This document shows positions 42,206 through 50,372 of a stretch of 51,848 nucleotides of DNA, piece by piece. Source of the DNA: Oscillospiraceae bacterium. Its GTDB lineage: Bacteria; Bacillota; Clostridia; Oscillospirales; Ruminococcaceae. The translations under genes were made by a program, and so were the position numbers. The notes below the pieces were generated by a model. That model ran no database searches. It was not told the origin of the DNA and saw nothing but the letters and a program-made list of their open reading frames with translations. Position 1 is the stretch's first letter. Each line of letters starts with the position of its first letter. The stretch is taken from assembly GCA_003516865.1 (NCBI GenBank), contig DPBR01000004.1, forward strand, positions 11,255 through 63,102, in the 5' to 3' direction.

Positions 42206-43615
42206 TTATGCGTCAATAAACGCTTCAAACGCCTTGTAAGCGGCGTAAATATCGGTTTTCGCGGTAATTTCATAAGGCGAATGCATCGAAATAACGGGAA
42301 CTCCAACGTCAATCGTGTCAACGTCAAGATTTGCGATATATTTCGCAACAGTTCCGCCGCCGCCGATATCAACCTTACCCATTTCGCCCGTCTGCCAGAT
42401 TACGCCTCTGCTGTCGAGAAGCATACGGATTTCTCCGACAAACTCCGCGGAAGCGTCGGAAGTGCCGCTCTTTCCTCTCGAACCCGTGAATTTCGTCACG
42501 CAAACGCCGCCGTTAAGCACGCAGGAATTATTCTTCTCGAACGCGTCCGCGAAGGTCGGGTCATAGCACGCATTGACGTCAGCCGAAAGGCACTTTGAAT
42601 TTGCAAAAACATCGCGCGCTCTCGCTCCGAAAATAGCGGCGAGGTCCGCGATGAAGTACTTGAGATACGCGGACTGAAGTCCGGTGTTTCCGTCGGAGCC
42701 GGTTTCTTCCTTATCCGTGAGAATTGCAACGGCGGTTTTCTTCGGCGATTTCGTTTCAAGAACAGCCATAAGCTCAGTGTACGCGCAAACTCTGTCGTCC
42801 TGACCGTAACCGCCCACAAGGCTTCTGTCAAAACCGATATCGCGCGCCTTAAATGCTGGAACGGCTTCAAGCTCCGCCGAAAGAAAATCCGCTTCGGTTA
42901 TGCCGTATTTCTTATTAAGAATACACATAAGATTGAGCTTAACCCTCTCAGAAGCCTCGTCGTCCTTGAACGGGCGCGAACCTATGATAAGATTGAGTTC
43001 CTCGCCTCTGATAAGCTCGGTTGAGGGACGCTTCATCTGTGCCGAAGCAAGATGCGGAAGCAGGTCGGAAACGCAGAAAACGGGGTCGTTTTCGTCCTCG
43101 CCGATATTCACGGTAATTTTCGTTCCGTCAGCCTTGACGATTACTCCGTGAAGCGACATAGGAACGGTTGTCCACTGATATTTCTTTATTCCGCCGTAAT
43201 AATGCGACTTGAAGTAGCCAACCTCGTCCTTTTCAACAAGCGGGCTTTGCTTCATATCAAGCCTCGGCGAGTCGATATGCGCGGCAAGGAGATTTACGCC
43301 GTTTTCAATAGGCTCGGAACCGATTACGGCGAGAATTGCCGCTTTTTCGCGGTTAATGAGGTAAACCTTATCTCCCGCCTTGTACTTCTTTTTCTTATCG
43401 AACTTAACGAAACCCGCTGCTTTTGCCTCGCGCTCGATATAAACCACAGCCTCGCGCTCGGTTTTTGCCGCGTCAAGGAAGCGCTTATACCCCTCGCAGA
43501 ACTTTTCACACTTCTTAATTTCGCTGTCGCTCATTCTGAGAAAAGCGTTTTTTCTCTTCATAAACAGCTTTTCTTTAAGCTCTTTCGCTTCATTTTCGAT
43601 TTCTTTCTTTGACAT
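42206..43615 (-). CDS. M18-family zinc aminopeptidase
   Basis: Cytoplasmic dinuclear zinc aminopeptidase of the aspartyl-aminopeptidase (M18, ApeA/ApeB-like) family that forms a dodecameric shell. 469 residues, the normal length. Zinc and catalytic sites: AHIDSPRLDMK, LTDKEETGSDGNTGLQS with the Glu pair, SADVNACYDPT, and VISMHSPYEITAKTDIYAA near the end. AAAGGA ahead of the ATG. It follows the lytic transglycosylase gene by 20 nt and precedes yunB by 74 nt. Confidence 0.93.
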   Translation of the reverse strand: MSKKEIENEAKELKEKLFMKRKNAFLRMSDSEIKKCEKFCEGYKRFLDAAKTEREAVVYIEREAKAAGFVKFDKKKKYKAGDKVYLINREKAAILAVIGSEPIENGVNLLAAHIDSPRLDMKQSPLVEKDEVGYFKSHYYGGIKKYQWTTVPMSLHGVIVKADGTKITVNIGEDENDPVFCVSDLLPHLASAQMKRPSTELIRGEELNLIIGSRPFKDDEASERVKLNLMCILNKKYGITEADFLSAELEAVPAFKARDIGFDRSLVGGYGQDDRVCAYTELMAVLETKSPKKTAVAILTDKEETGSDGNTGLQSAYLKYFIADLAAIFGARARDVFANSKCLSADVNACYDPTFADAFEKNNSCVLNGGVCVTKFTGSRGKSGTSDASAEFVGEIRMLLDSRGVIWQTGEMGKVDIGGGGTVAKYIANLDVDTIDVGVPVISMHSPYEITAKTDIYAAYKAFEAFIDA

Positions 43616-43635
43616 TTCAATCGTCCTTTCATATT

Positions 43636-44217
43636 TTAATCGTTATCATATAGCCGTTTGTATGTTTCAACGGCGTTTTTTATCTTATCGACATAATGCG
43701 CCGTATCCGATGTGGGAATGACGTTAAGATGCTTTCCGTCGGGAGAATAACGCGTGTCAGACAGCCATTCGTTTACAGTGCCTCTTCCTGCGTGATAAGC
43801 CGCCGCGACAGCCTCGATTGTGCCGAATTCCTCGTAAAGATAACCGAGAAGCCAACAGCCGTAATCAATGTTTTTCTGCGCGCTGAACATATCTTCGTAA
43901 ACCGCGTCGTCGTCATCGCGCTTATACTTTATCCAATCGAACGTTTCCTCCATAATCTGCATAAGACCGCGCGCTCCGACGTTTGAAACCGCTTCCGGAC
44001 GGAAGCCGCTCTCGGTCTTGATTACCGCGTAGACAAAATACTTATCCAAACCGTTTTGCGAGGAATAGTACTCGACGTAAGTCTGATATTTAAGCGGGTG
44101 CGTTTCTTCAACGTACTTCCGGTAACCGAAATAAGCGCCCGCACCGAGAAGCGCCGCCGCAATAATCAGCACAATTATAATCAACTGCGTTTTTTTCTTT
44201 TTTTGTCTTTTTACCAT
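43636..44217 (-). CDS. Lytic transglycosylase, SLT family 1
   Basis: 193 residues. Basic N-terminus KRQKKKKTQ and one membrane helix (about 11-30), so membrane-anchored with the enzyme outside. Catalytic Glu in KTESGFRPEAVSN, then GARGLMQIMEETFDW and AAYHAGRGTVNEWL, the three classic SLT motifs. It cleaves peptidoglycan glycan strands to form anhydro ends. Start overlaps the coaE stop by one base (TAATG). A role in sporulation or growth is not readable. Confidence 0.93.
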   Translation of the reverse strand: MVKRQKKKKTQLIIIVLIIAAALLGAGAYFGYRKYVEETHPLKYQTYVEYYSSQNGLDKYFVYAVIKTESGFRPEAVSNVGARGLMQIMEETFDWIKYKRDDDDAVYEDMFSAQKNIDYGCWLLGYLYEEFGTIEAVAAAYHAGRGTVNEWLSDTRYSPDGKHLNVIPTSDTAHYVDKIKNAVETYKRLYDND

Positions 44218-44807
44218 TACTTGCCTTTCAGTTGCTCAATAATCGCCAAAACCTTCTCGCAAAGCTCTCTTTCCGAACCGCCGTTTTCTATGACATAATC
44301 GGAATTTTCCCTGAAAAACAAGGCGTCATGCTGCGAAGAAAGCCGCTCTTTCGCCTTTTCGAGGGAAATTCCGTCGCGCTTTGATATTCTCTCGGCGCAA
44401 AGCTTCACATCAGCGATAACGCTTATAATATCCGTGCAAAGCGCGTCAATTCCCGCTTCAAACAGCGTCGGAGCGTCCAAAAGCACATCTCCCGCGGCAA
44501 ACTCGATTTTTCTCATAATATCATAAGTAATATACGGAAAAATTATACCGCAATATTCCAAATATTTTGTCCTGTCGCCGTAAATCATTGAAGCCGTTTT
44601 CGCGCGGTTAAGCGAACCGTCCTCATTCAGCAGCTTTTCGCCGAAACGCTCGGAAATCTCGCCGAGAAACGCTCTTTTTCCCGCAATTTCACGCGCGCAG
44701 CCATCGCAGTCTATTACCGTAAAACCGTTTTTTTCAAAAATCGCACGGACGGTTGATTTTCCCGCGCCGCTTTGTCCTGTAAGACCGATTATTCTGTTAT
44801 TTTGCAT
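44217..44807 (-). CDS. coaE: Dephospho-CoA kinase
   Basis: Last step of coenzyme A synthesis. 196 residues. P-loop GLTGQSGAGKSTV, the substrate-side VIDCDG segment, and LLDAPTLFEAGID with the catalytic Asp; RISKRDGIS lid region in the C-terminal half. ATG 44807 preferred to the TTG at 44825. No clear SD precedes it, so translation probably depends on coupling to the end of the upstream gene, which stops 10 nt before it. Confidence 0.95.
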   Translation of the reverse strand: MQNNRIIGLTGQSGAGKSTVRAIFEKNGFTVIDCDGCAREIAGKRAFLGEISERFGEKLLNEDGSLNRAKTASMIYGDRTKYLEYCGIIFPYITYDIMRKIEFAAGDVLLDAPTLFEAGIDALCTDIISVIADVKLCAERISKRDGISLEKAKERLSSQHDALFFRENSDYVIENGGSERELCEKVLAIIEQLKGK

Positions 44808-44817
44808 AATATTCACA

Positions 44818-45813
44818 TCATTCAACGCCGATTATCTTAAATCCCGCCGCCCTGAGCAAGCGGTTGTAAACCGCAAGTCCAACGCCTTCCTTTGACGGCA
44901 TTTCAACAAGAACTTTTTCCGCGCCCTTTTCGTCCGATAATCTCAGCAGCGAAAAAAGCCTGCGTGCCTGTATCTCCGAGGTTTCGCCGTAATTAAGGAA
45001 GCCCGCGCGCTCGCCGCAGGACAAAAACAGCGTTTTCTCATTGCCGTTTTTCAGGCAGTATTCCGCGAATTTATCTCCGTGAGCGTCAATAATGAAAACC
45101 TCGGCTTTCGGCGAGTAGTGCTTATACTTCATTCCCGGAGAAATCACCTTTTCATCGGGCGCGGGCGCAGCTTCAACAGCCTTGTCAACCTCGACTTCTC
45201 CGAACTCCGCCAACATTTCCTTTGTAACTCCGCCCGGACGAAGAATATGTATTTTACCGTCCTTGAAGCAGATTACCGTGCTTTCAACGCCGACAGAACA
45301 CTCTCCGCCGTCTATAATCAGAGGAATTTTTCCGTTCATATCCTCAAAAACGTGCTCCGCCGAAGTCGGACTAGGCTTACCCGAAGTGTTTGCGGAGGGC
45401 GCAGCCAGCGGAAACCCGCATTTCTCGATAATCGCCCTCGCCGCCTTGTTTTCGGGCATTCTCACCGCAGCCGTTGACAAACCGCCGCTTGTAACGTCGG
45501 GAACCGCGCTTGTTTTATTGAATATCATAGTTAACGGTCCCGGCCAGAAACGCTCTGCGAGTCTTTTTGCAAGTTCGGGAATATCAGTCACAAGCGGATT
45601 TATCATCTCGATTTTGCTTATATGAACAATAAGTGGGTTATCCTGAGGTCTGCCTTTTGCGGTAAAAATGCTGCGAACCGCGTTTTCATCAAGCGCGTTC
45701 GCCGCAAGCCCATACACCGTTTCTGTCGGAATAGCGACAATTCCTCCGTTTTTCAGTATATCAGCCGCTTTTTTTGCGCTCTCCTCCGAGTATTCCAAGA
45801 CCTCTGTTTTCAT
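44818..45813 (-). CDS. ywlC: L-threonylcarbamoyladenylate synthase, Sua5 type
   Basis: Makes threonylcarbamoyl-AMP for the universal t6A37 tRNA modification, with TsaB, TsaD and TsaE. 331 residues: YrdC domain (about 1-200: PTETVYGLAANA, KGRPQDNPLIVHIS, PSANTSGKPSPT) and a C-terminal Sua5 domain, which marks the Sua5/YwlC type rather than the short TsaC. AAGGTG upstream of the ATG. It lies between prfA and coaE. Confidence 0.95.
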   Translation of the reverse strand: MKTEVLEYSEESAKKAADILKNGGIVAIPTETVYGLAANALDENAVRSIFTAKGRPQDNPLIVHISKIEMINPLVTDIPELAKRLAERFWPGPLTMIFNKTSAVPDVTSGGLSTAAVRMPENKAARAIIEKCGFPLAAPSANTSGKPSPTSAEHVFEDMNGKIPLIIDGGECSVGVESTVICFKDGKIHILRPGGVTKEMLAEFGEVEVDKAVEAAPAPDEKVISPGMKYKHYSPKAEVFIIDAHGDKFAEYCLKNGNEKTLFLSCGERAGFLNYGETSEIQARRLFSLLRLSDEKGAEKVLVEMPSKEGVGLAVYNRLLRAAGFKIIGVE

Positions 45814-45827
45814 CTTTTCACCTTATT

Positions 45828-46904
45828 TCAACGATTATCGCTTTTAGCAAGCAGCGCCGTTCTTTCAGCAAGCCTCAGCGCTTCAAAAACCTCGTCGCAG
45901 CCGCCGTTCATCATCTCGTCAAGCTTGTAGAGCGTAAGTCCTATTCTATGGTCGGTCACGCGCGACTGCGGAAAATTATACGTTCTGATGCGCTCGGAGC
46001 GGTCGCCCGTACCGACTTGTCCACGCCGTTCCTCGGCAATCGCGCTGTCGCGGGCGGTTTTCTCCGCTTCGTAAAGCTTGCTGTACAGCATTTTCAGCGC
46101 TTTTTCCTTGTTTTTCATCTGCGAACGCTCTTCCTGACATTCAACAACAACTCCCGACGGGTGATGAATAATTCGCACGGCGCTTTCGGTTTTGTTGATA
46201 TGCTGACCTCCCGCGCCGCTTGAACGAAACGTCTGAACGGTGAGGTCAGCGGGATTAATATTTACATCGACGTCCTCGACTTCCGGCAGAACCGCCACGG
46301 TAACCGTCGAGGTCTGTATGCGCCCCTGCGACTCCGTTTCGGGAACGCGCTGAACGCGATGAACGCCGCTTTCGTACTTCAGTTTGGCGTAAACTCCCTC
46401 GCCCTCAACCCCGAACGAAATCTCACGATAACCGCCAAGTTCGGTCGGATTTGCGCTCATAACGTCTATTTTCCAACCCTGACGCGCCGCATACATCGAG
46501 TACATTCTGAACATCGAATTTGCGAAAAGAGCCGCTTCTTCGCCTCCCGCGCCCGCTCGTATTTCCATAATAACGCTCTTGTCGTCGTCGGGGTCGCGCG
46601 GGAGAAGAAGAATTTTGAGTTCCTCGCCGCATTTTTCCATAAGAGCTTTATTTTCGGTGAAATCGTTTTCGGCAAGCTCGCGCAGTTCTTCGTCCGAACC
46701 CGCCTCGTCAAGAAGATTTTTCGCCTCTTTGCAGTTTTTTTCAGCTTTTTTGTACTGATTATACATATCGACAATCGGCGTAAGACTTTTGTATTCTTTC
46801 ATCAGCGAAGCGTAAAGCGTATTGTCCGCGGCAACTTTCGGGTCGGACAGCTTCGCGCTTATCTCGTCGTATCGCGCCGTTATCATTTGCAGTTTTTCAC
46901 GCAT
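45828..46904 (-). CDS. prfA: Peptide chain release factor 1
   Basis: Reads UAA and UAG and triggers peptide release. 358 residues. The GGQ loop is RSSGAGGQHINKTESAVRI, with the class-I domain before it (RVQRVPETESQGRIQTST) and the C-terminal IRTYNFPQSRVTDHRIG. Stop-codon selectivity points to RF1 rather than RF2 by length, and no frameshift site is present. SD GGAG upstream of the ATG. It is second in the transcript, after the DUF951 gene, with a 1-nt gap. Confidence 0.97.
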   Translation of the reverse strand: MREKLQMITARYDEISAKLSDPKVAADNTLYASLMKEYKSLTPIVDMYNQYKKAEKNCKEAKNLLDEAGSDEELRELAENDFTENKALMEKCGEELKILLLPRDPDDDKSVIMEIRAGAGGEEAALFANSMFRMYSMYAARQGWKIDVMSANPTELGGYREISFGVEGEGVYAKLKYESGVHRVQRVPETESQGRIQTSTVTVAVLPEVEDVDVNINPADLTVQTFRSSGAGGQHINKTESAVRIIHHPSGVVVECQEERSQMKNKEKALKMLYSKLYEAEKTARDSAIAEERRGQVGTGDRSERIRTYNFPQSRVTDHRIGLTLYKLDEMMNGGCDEVFEALRLAERTALLAKSDNR

Positions 46905-46905
46905 T

Positions 46906-47109
46906 CTATTTCTCCGTTTGTTGATTTTCGCATCGGATTACAGATTTAATGTTTTTCTCGCACTTTGAGCGCGGCGTCATCACAACTCTCCCGCAGCCCA
47001 CGCAGCTAAGCCTGAAATCAGCTCCCGCGCGCAGCACCTTCATTTTATCGCTTCCGCAGACAGGGTGATTTTTCTTCATAATAAGTACATCGCCGACTTT
47101 TATATCCAT
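46906..47109 (-). CDS. DUF951 family protein
   Basis: 67 residues. The shape VGDVLIMKKNHPVCGSDKMKVLRAGADFRLSCVGCGRVVM with a CGS and a CVGCG, plus a basic C-terminus, is typical of DUF951 (YyzM-like) proteins of Firmicutes. The two Cys-Gly sites may bind zinc, but the function is unknown. It is usually found near prfA or S6/ychF. ATG preceded by GGAGG at 8 nt; it is the first gene of the long transcript reaching to the FNT gene. Confidence 0.85.
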   Translation of the reverse strand: MDIKVGDVLIMKKNHPVCGSDKMKVLRAGADFRLSCVGCGRVVMTPRSKCEKNIKSVIRCENQQTEK

Positions 47110-47152
47110 CGCTTCAACCTCCGATTAATTCAACAATGCACATATATTGTAT

Positions 47153-47181
47153 ATTATATCACTTTTTAACATACTTTTCAA
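47153..47181 (-). promoter_or_regulatory. Sigma-A promoter of DUF951-prfA-to-leu operon
   Basis: -35 TTGAAA (47181-47176), 17-bp spacer ending GTGA, -10 TATAAT (47158-47153). Confidence 0.88.
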
Positions 47182-47240
47182 GAGCGAAACAGAATTTTTC
47201 ATATTTTTGCAAAAAAAATATAAATATTTTCAAAAAACAC

Positions 47241-47269
47241 TTGACAAAATATATTTAATCTGTTATAAT
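47241..47269 (+). promoter_or_regulatory. Perfect consensus sigma-A promoter for tRNA genes
   Basis: -35 TTGACA (47241-47246), 17-bp spacer, -10 TATAAT (47264-47269). It is divergent from the DUF951 promoter and lies 18 bp before tRNA-Lys. Confidence 0.95.
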
Positions 47270-47286
47270 ATTAGCGTTGCAGTTAT

Positions 47287-47362
47287 GATCCACTAGCTCA
47301 GGCGGTAGAGCACCTGACTTTTAATCAGGGTGTCCCGGGTTCGATTCCCGGGTGGATCACCA
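47287..47362 (+). tRNA. tRNA-Lys (anticodon TTT)
   Basis: Cloverleaf closes fully: acceptor GATCCAC/GTGGATC, D-arm GCTC/GAGC, anticodon stem CCTGA/TCAGG with loop CTTTTAA (TTT), T-arm CCGGG TTCGATT CCCGG, discriminator A, and an encoded CCA. 76 nt. Confidence 0.98.
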
Positions 47363-47370
47363 ACATACCG

Positions 47371-47410
47371 CCGAATCCTTGATTTATGAGGATTCGGGGT
47401 TTGTTTTATA
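47371..47410 (+). terminator. Hairpin after tRNA-Lys
   Basis: Perfect stem CCGAATCCT / AGGATTCGG with a 9-nt loop and the T-rich tail GGTTTGTTTTAT. It may partly end transcription or mark the processing spacer between the two tRNAs. Confidence 0.6.
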
Positions 47411-47436
47411 GAACGATATTACAAGTAGGCTAATAA

Positions 47437-47513
47437 GCGCCCGTAGCTCAGCTGGATAGAGCAATAGCCTCCGACGCTATGTGTCGTGCGTTCGAATCGC
47501 ATCGGGCGTACCA
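47437..47513 (+). tRNA. tRNA-Arg (anticodon CCG)
   Basis: Cloverleaf: acceptor GCGCCCG/CGGGCGT (one G-U), D-arm GCTC/GAGC, anticodon stem ATAGC/GCTAT with loop CTCCGAC (CCG), T-arm GTGCG TTCGAAT CGCAT, discriminator A, encoded CCA. 77 nt. Confidence 0.97.
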
Positions 47514-47522
47514 AAACGATTT

Positions 47523-47547
47523 CGGAGAGCTGTGGCTCTCCGTTTTT
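47523..47547 (+). terminator. Rho-independent terminator after tRNA-Arg
   Basis: Perfect stem CGGAGAGC / GCTCTCCG with a TGTG loop followed by TTTTT. Confidence 0.92.
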
Positions 47548-47604
47548 CGTAATTGACGAACGTTTGATATCATGCTGAAGAAAAATAATATGGGAGTGTC
47601 GGTT

Positions 47605-48303
47605 ATGTCTGAAAAATCCGAGCTTCACAGCGGACACAGAAAGCGTATGCTTGAGAAATTCCTCACAAAAGGCATTGATTGCTTTGAGGAACACGAGATT
47701 CTTGAAATACTTCTGTTCTCGATTTTTACAAGATGCAATACCAACGAAATAAGTCACAGGCTGATTGACAAGTTTGGTTCTTTGACAAACGTTCTGAGCG
47801 CGTCAAAAAACGATTTGATGACTGTAAGCGGTGTTGGCGAAAATGCCGCCGCTTATATTTGTTTTCTGGGAGATTTTTTCAATAAGTACCGAACCGAGTC
47901 AGCCGAAAAGCGCAAGCGGCTCAATTCTCCCGAAAAGCTTGCAGAATACGCGAAAACGCTGTTCACAAATTCAGCGGAAGAAACGACTTATATTGTACTT
48001 CTGGACAGGTCGCTGTGCCTAATCGGTTCGGAAAAAATTTCAGGCGGCTCGCCCGATTTTTCGGGTATCGCTCCGAAAAATATTGTAAAAGCGGCTCTCG
48101 GTAAGAAAAGCGCTAATATTGTTCTTGTTCACAATCACCCAGACGGCGCGGCAAGCTTTTCCTCGGCTGATATTTCCGCGACAAGACACTTGATTAATCT
48201 TCTCAGAGAGATTGATATTGAGCTTAACGACCACATCGTTATCTCCGGAGAAACTGTCTGTTCCATGCGTTCGCTTGGCTTTTTCAATGAATACTGGGGA
48301 TAA
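47605..48303 (+). CDS. radC: RadC/UPF0758 family protein (JAB1/MPN-like)
   Basis: 232-residue protein: N-terminal helix-hairpin-helix-like part (residues about 1-90: EHEILEILLFSIF, VSGVGENAAAYIC) and a C-terminal JAMM/MPN-like metal domain with VHNHPDGAASFSSADISATRHL, in which the HxHP and S..D metal ligands are intact. Despite the name a direct repair role is doubtful, and the substrate is unknown. ATG 47605 with GGGAG 8 nt upstream was preferred to an earlier ATG at 47572. No convincing promoter is seen between it and the tRNA terminator. Confidence 0.92.
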   Translation: MSEKSELHSGHRKRMLEKFLTKGIDCFEEHEILEILLFSIFTRCNTNEISHRLIDKFGSLTNVLSASKNDLMTVSGVGENAAAYICFLGDFFNKYRTESAEKRKRLNSPEKLAEYAKTLFTNSAEETTYIVLLDRSLCLIGSEKISGGSPDFSGIAPKNIVKAALGKKSANIVLVHNHPDGAASFSSADISATRHLINLLREIDIELNDHIVISGETVCSMRSLGFFNEYWG

Positions 48304-48319
48304 AATTCAAAAGTTCATA

Positions 48320-48348
48320 TTGACAAAATGCTCGTTCGCTTGTATAAT
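48320..48348 (+). promoter_or_regulatory. Perfect consensus sigma-A promoter of uvrBA
   Basis: -35 TTGACA (48320-48325), 17-bp spacer, -10 TATAAT (48343-48348). The start site is expected near 48355, with GAGGTG ahead of the uvrB ATG. Confidence 0.93.
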
Positions 48349-48361
48349 ACAAGTGAACGAG
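48331..48361. promoter_or_regulatory. 31-bp near-perfect palindrome over the uvrBA promoter
   Basis: CTCGTTCGCTTGTA (48331-48344) and TACAAGTGAACGAG (48348-48361) are inverted copies with a single mismatch and a 3-bp centre that contains part of the -10. It does not match the Bacillus DinR box (CGAAC-N4-GTTCG) but has GTTC/GAAC arms in the opposite arrangement. It is a candidate SOS operator; as RNA, a radC terminator followed by TTTT is the alternative. Confidence 0.6.
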
Positions 48362-48381
48362 TTTTGCAATGAGGTGATTTT

Positions 48382-50349
48382 ATGGAAAAATTTGAGCTTC
48401 ACTCGGAATATAAGGCTACCGGCGACCAACCGGAGGCTATCGCGGCGCTGTCGGAAGGTATTCTGCGCGGAGATAAGGAACAGACGCTTCTCGGAGTTAC
48501 GGGTTCGGGAAAAACTTTTACTATGGCGAATATTATCGCGAACGTAAACAAGCCGACGCTTGTTCTCGCACACAACAAAACGCTTGCCGCGCAGCTCTGC
48601 TCGGAATTCCGCGAGTTTTTTCCGAAAAATGCGGTTGAGTTTTTCGTAAGCTACTATGATTATTACCAGCCCGAAGCTTATATTCCGTCAACAGACGCTT
48701 ATATTGAAAAGGACAGCTCGATTAACGATGAAATCGACCGCCTGCGCCACTCCGCGACAGCTTCGCTTGCGGAACGCCGTGATGTTATTATAGTAGCAAG
48801 CGTTTCTTGCATTTATTCTCTCGGTTCGCCCGAAGATTACCGCGCAAATTCTCTTTCAATACGTCAGGGTATGGAAGCGTCGCGCGAAGATATAATAAAG
48901 AAGCTTGTGGATATGCAGTACGAACGCAACGAGCTTAATTTTACGCGTAATAAATTCCGCGTAAAGGGCGATACTCTCGAGATATTCCCCGCGGGAAGCA
49001 CGAACGAAACCGCAATCAGAATTGAGTTTTTCGGCGATGAAATCGAAAGAATTTCACAGTTCGAGGTTGTCACGGGAAACACAAAGGCAACTCTTCTCTA
49101 CGAAATCATCTTCCCCGCGTCACATTATATTATAGCGCAGGACAAGCGTGAGGACGCGCTCGCGGAGCTTGAAAAGGAGCTTGAGGAACGCGTTAAGTTC
49201 TTCAAGGACAACAACAAGCTTATCGAAGCGCAAAGAATTGACCAGCGAACGAGATATGATATTGAAATGCTGCGGGAAATCGGCATCTGCAAGGGCATTG
49301 AGAACTACTCCCGCGTTCTCGCAAGACGTCCTCCGGGAAGCACTCCGATAACGCTCCTCGACCACTTCCCCGATGATTTTCTGCTTATGGTTGACGAGAG
49401 CCACGTCACGCTGCCGCAAATCCGCGGTATGTACGGCGGCGACGTTGCAAGAAAGAAAAATCTCGTTGATTACGGGTTCAGGCTTCCCTGCGCTTACGAC
49501 AACAGACCGCTTAACTTTGACGAATTTTATGACAAGCTCAATCAAGTTGTGTTCGTTTCAGCGACTCCCGGCGAGTTTGAGCGCGAGAAATCAACGCAGA
49601 TTGTCGAGCAGATTATCCGACCGACGGGACTTCTCGACCCCGAAATCACCGTAAAGCCAACCGAGGGTCAGATTGAGGACTTGATTTCCGAGATTAACGT
49701 AAGAACCGCGAAAAATCAGCGTGTTCTCGTGACGACGCTCACGAAAAAAATGGCTGAGGACCTCACGGCTTACCTCGAAAAAGCGGGTATAAAAGTGCGC
49801 TATATGCACCACGATATTGATACTATGGAACGTATGGAGATAATCCGCGACCTTCGCGGCGGCGAATTTGACGTTCTTGTTGGGATTAACCTGCTGCGCG
49901 AGGGTTTGGATATACCCGAAGTTTCGCTTGTGGCAATACTTGACGCGGATAAAGAAGGCTTCCTGCGCTCCGAAACGTCCCTTGTACAGACAATAGGACG
50001 CGCCGCGAGAAACGCCGAGGGCGCGGTTATTATGTACGCGGACGTTGTTACGAAGTCAATGGAAACGGCGATTACAGAAACTCAGCGCCGCCGTGAAATT
50101 CAGCAGAAATACAACGAAGAACACGGGATTATCCCCAAAACTATCGTGAAAGAGATACGCGACGTTCTCGAACTCACGAAGAAAGAAAGCAAAAAATCCA
50201 AAAACAGCGATTATAAGAAGCTTCCGCGCCGTGAACGCGAGCAGCTTATCGCGCGTTATACAGCCGAGATGAAAAAGGCGGCAAAACTCCTCGATTTCGA
50301 GCATGCGGCGTTTTTGCGCGATAAAATCAAGGAAATCAGCGGCGAATAA
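48382..50349 (+). CDS. uvrB: Excinuclease ABC subunit B
   Basis: Damage-verifying helicase of nucleotide excision repair, working between UvrA and UvrC. 655 residues, normal. Walker A GVTGSGKTFTMANII (about 37-45), beta-hairpin YYDYYQPEAYIPSTDAYIEK, DEAH-type LLMVDESH, helicase motif VI QTIGRAARN, and a C-terminal UVR/UvrC-binding motif (ARYTAEMKKAAKLLDFEHAA). ATG with GAGGTG upstream. It is the first gene of a uvrB-uvrA operon. Confidence 0.98.
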   Translation: MEKFELHSEYKATGDQPEAIAALSEGILRGDKEQTLLGVTGSGKTFTMANIIANVNKPTLVLAHNKTLAAQLCSEFREFFPKNAVEFFVSYYDYYQPEAYIPSTDAYIEKDSSINDEIDRLRHSATASLAERRDVIIVASVSCIYSLGSPEDYRANSLSIRQGMEASREDIIKKLVDMQYERNELNFTRNKFRVKGDTLEIFPAGSTNETAIRIEFFGDEIERISQFEVVTGNTKATLLYEIIFPASHYIIAQDKREDALAELEKELEERVKFFKDNNKLIEAQRIDQRTRYDIEMLREIGICKGIENYSRVLARRPPGSTPITLLDHFPDDFLLMVDESHVTLPQIRGMYGGDVARKKNLVDYGFRLPCAYDNRPLNFDEFYDKLNQVVFVSATPGEFEREKSTQIVEQIIRPTGLLDPEITVKPTEGQIEDLISEINVRTAKNQRVLVTTLTKKMAEDLTAYLEKAGIKVRYMHHDIDTMERMEIIRDLRGGEFDVLVGINLLREGLDIPEVSLVAILDADKEGFLRSETSLVQTIGRAARNAEGAVIMYADVVTKSMETAITETQRRREIQQKYNEEHGIIPKTIVKEIRDVLELTKKESKKSKNSDYKKLPRREREQLIARYTAEMKKAAKLLDFEHAAFLRDKIKEISGE

Positions 50350-50372
50350 CGCGTTTACAGGAAAGGTTTACT

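Noticed and set aside
47281..47550. Integration site at the tRNA genes
   Set aside because: No integrase, direct repeat of a tRNA 3' end, or foreign genes nearby; simply two tRNA genes with terminators.
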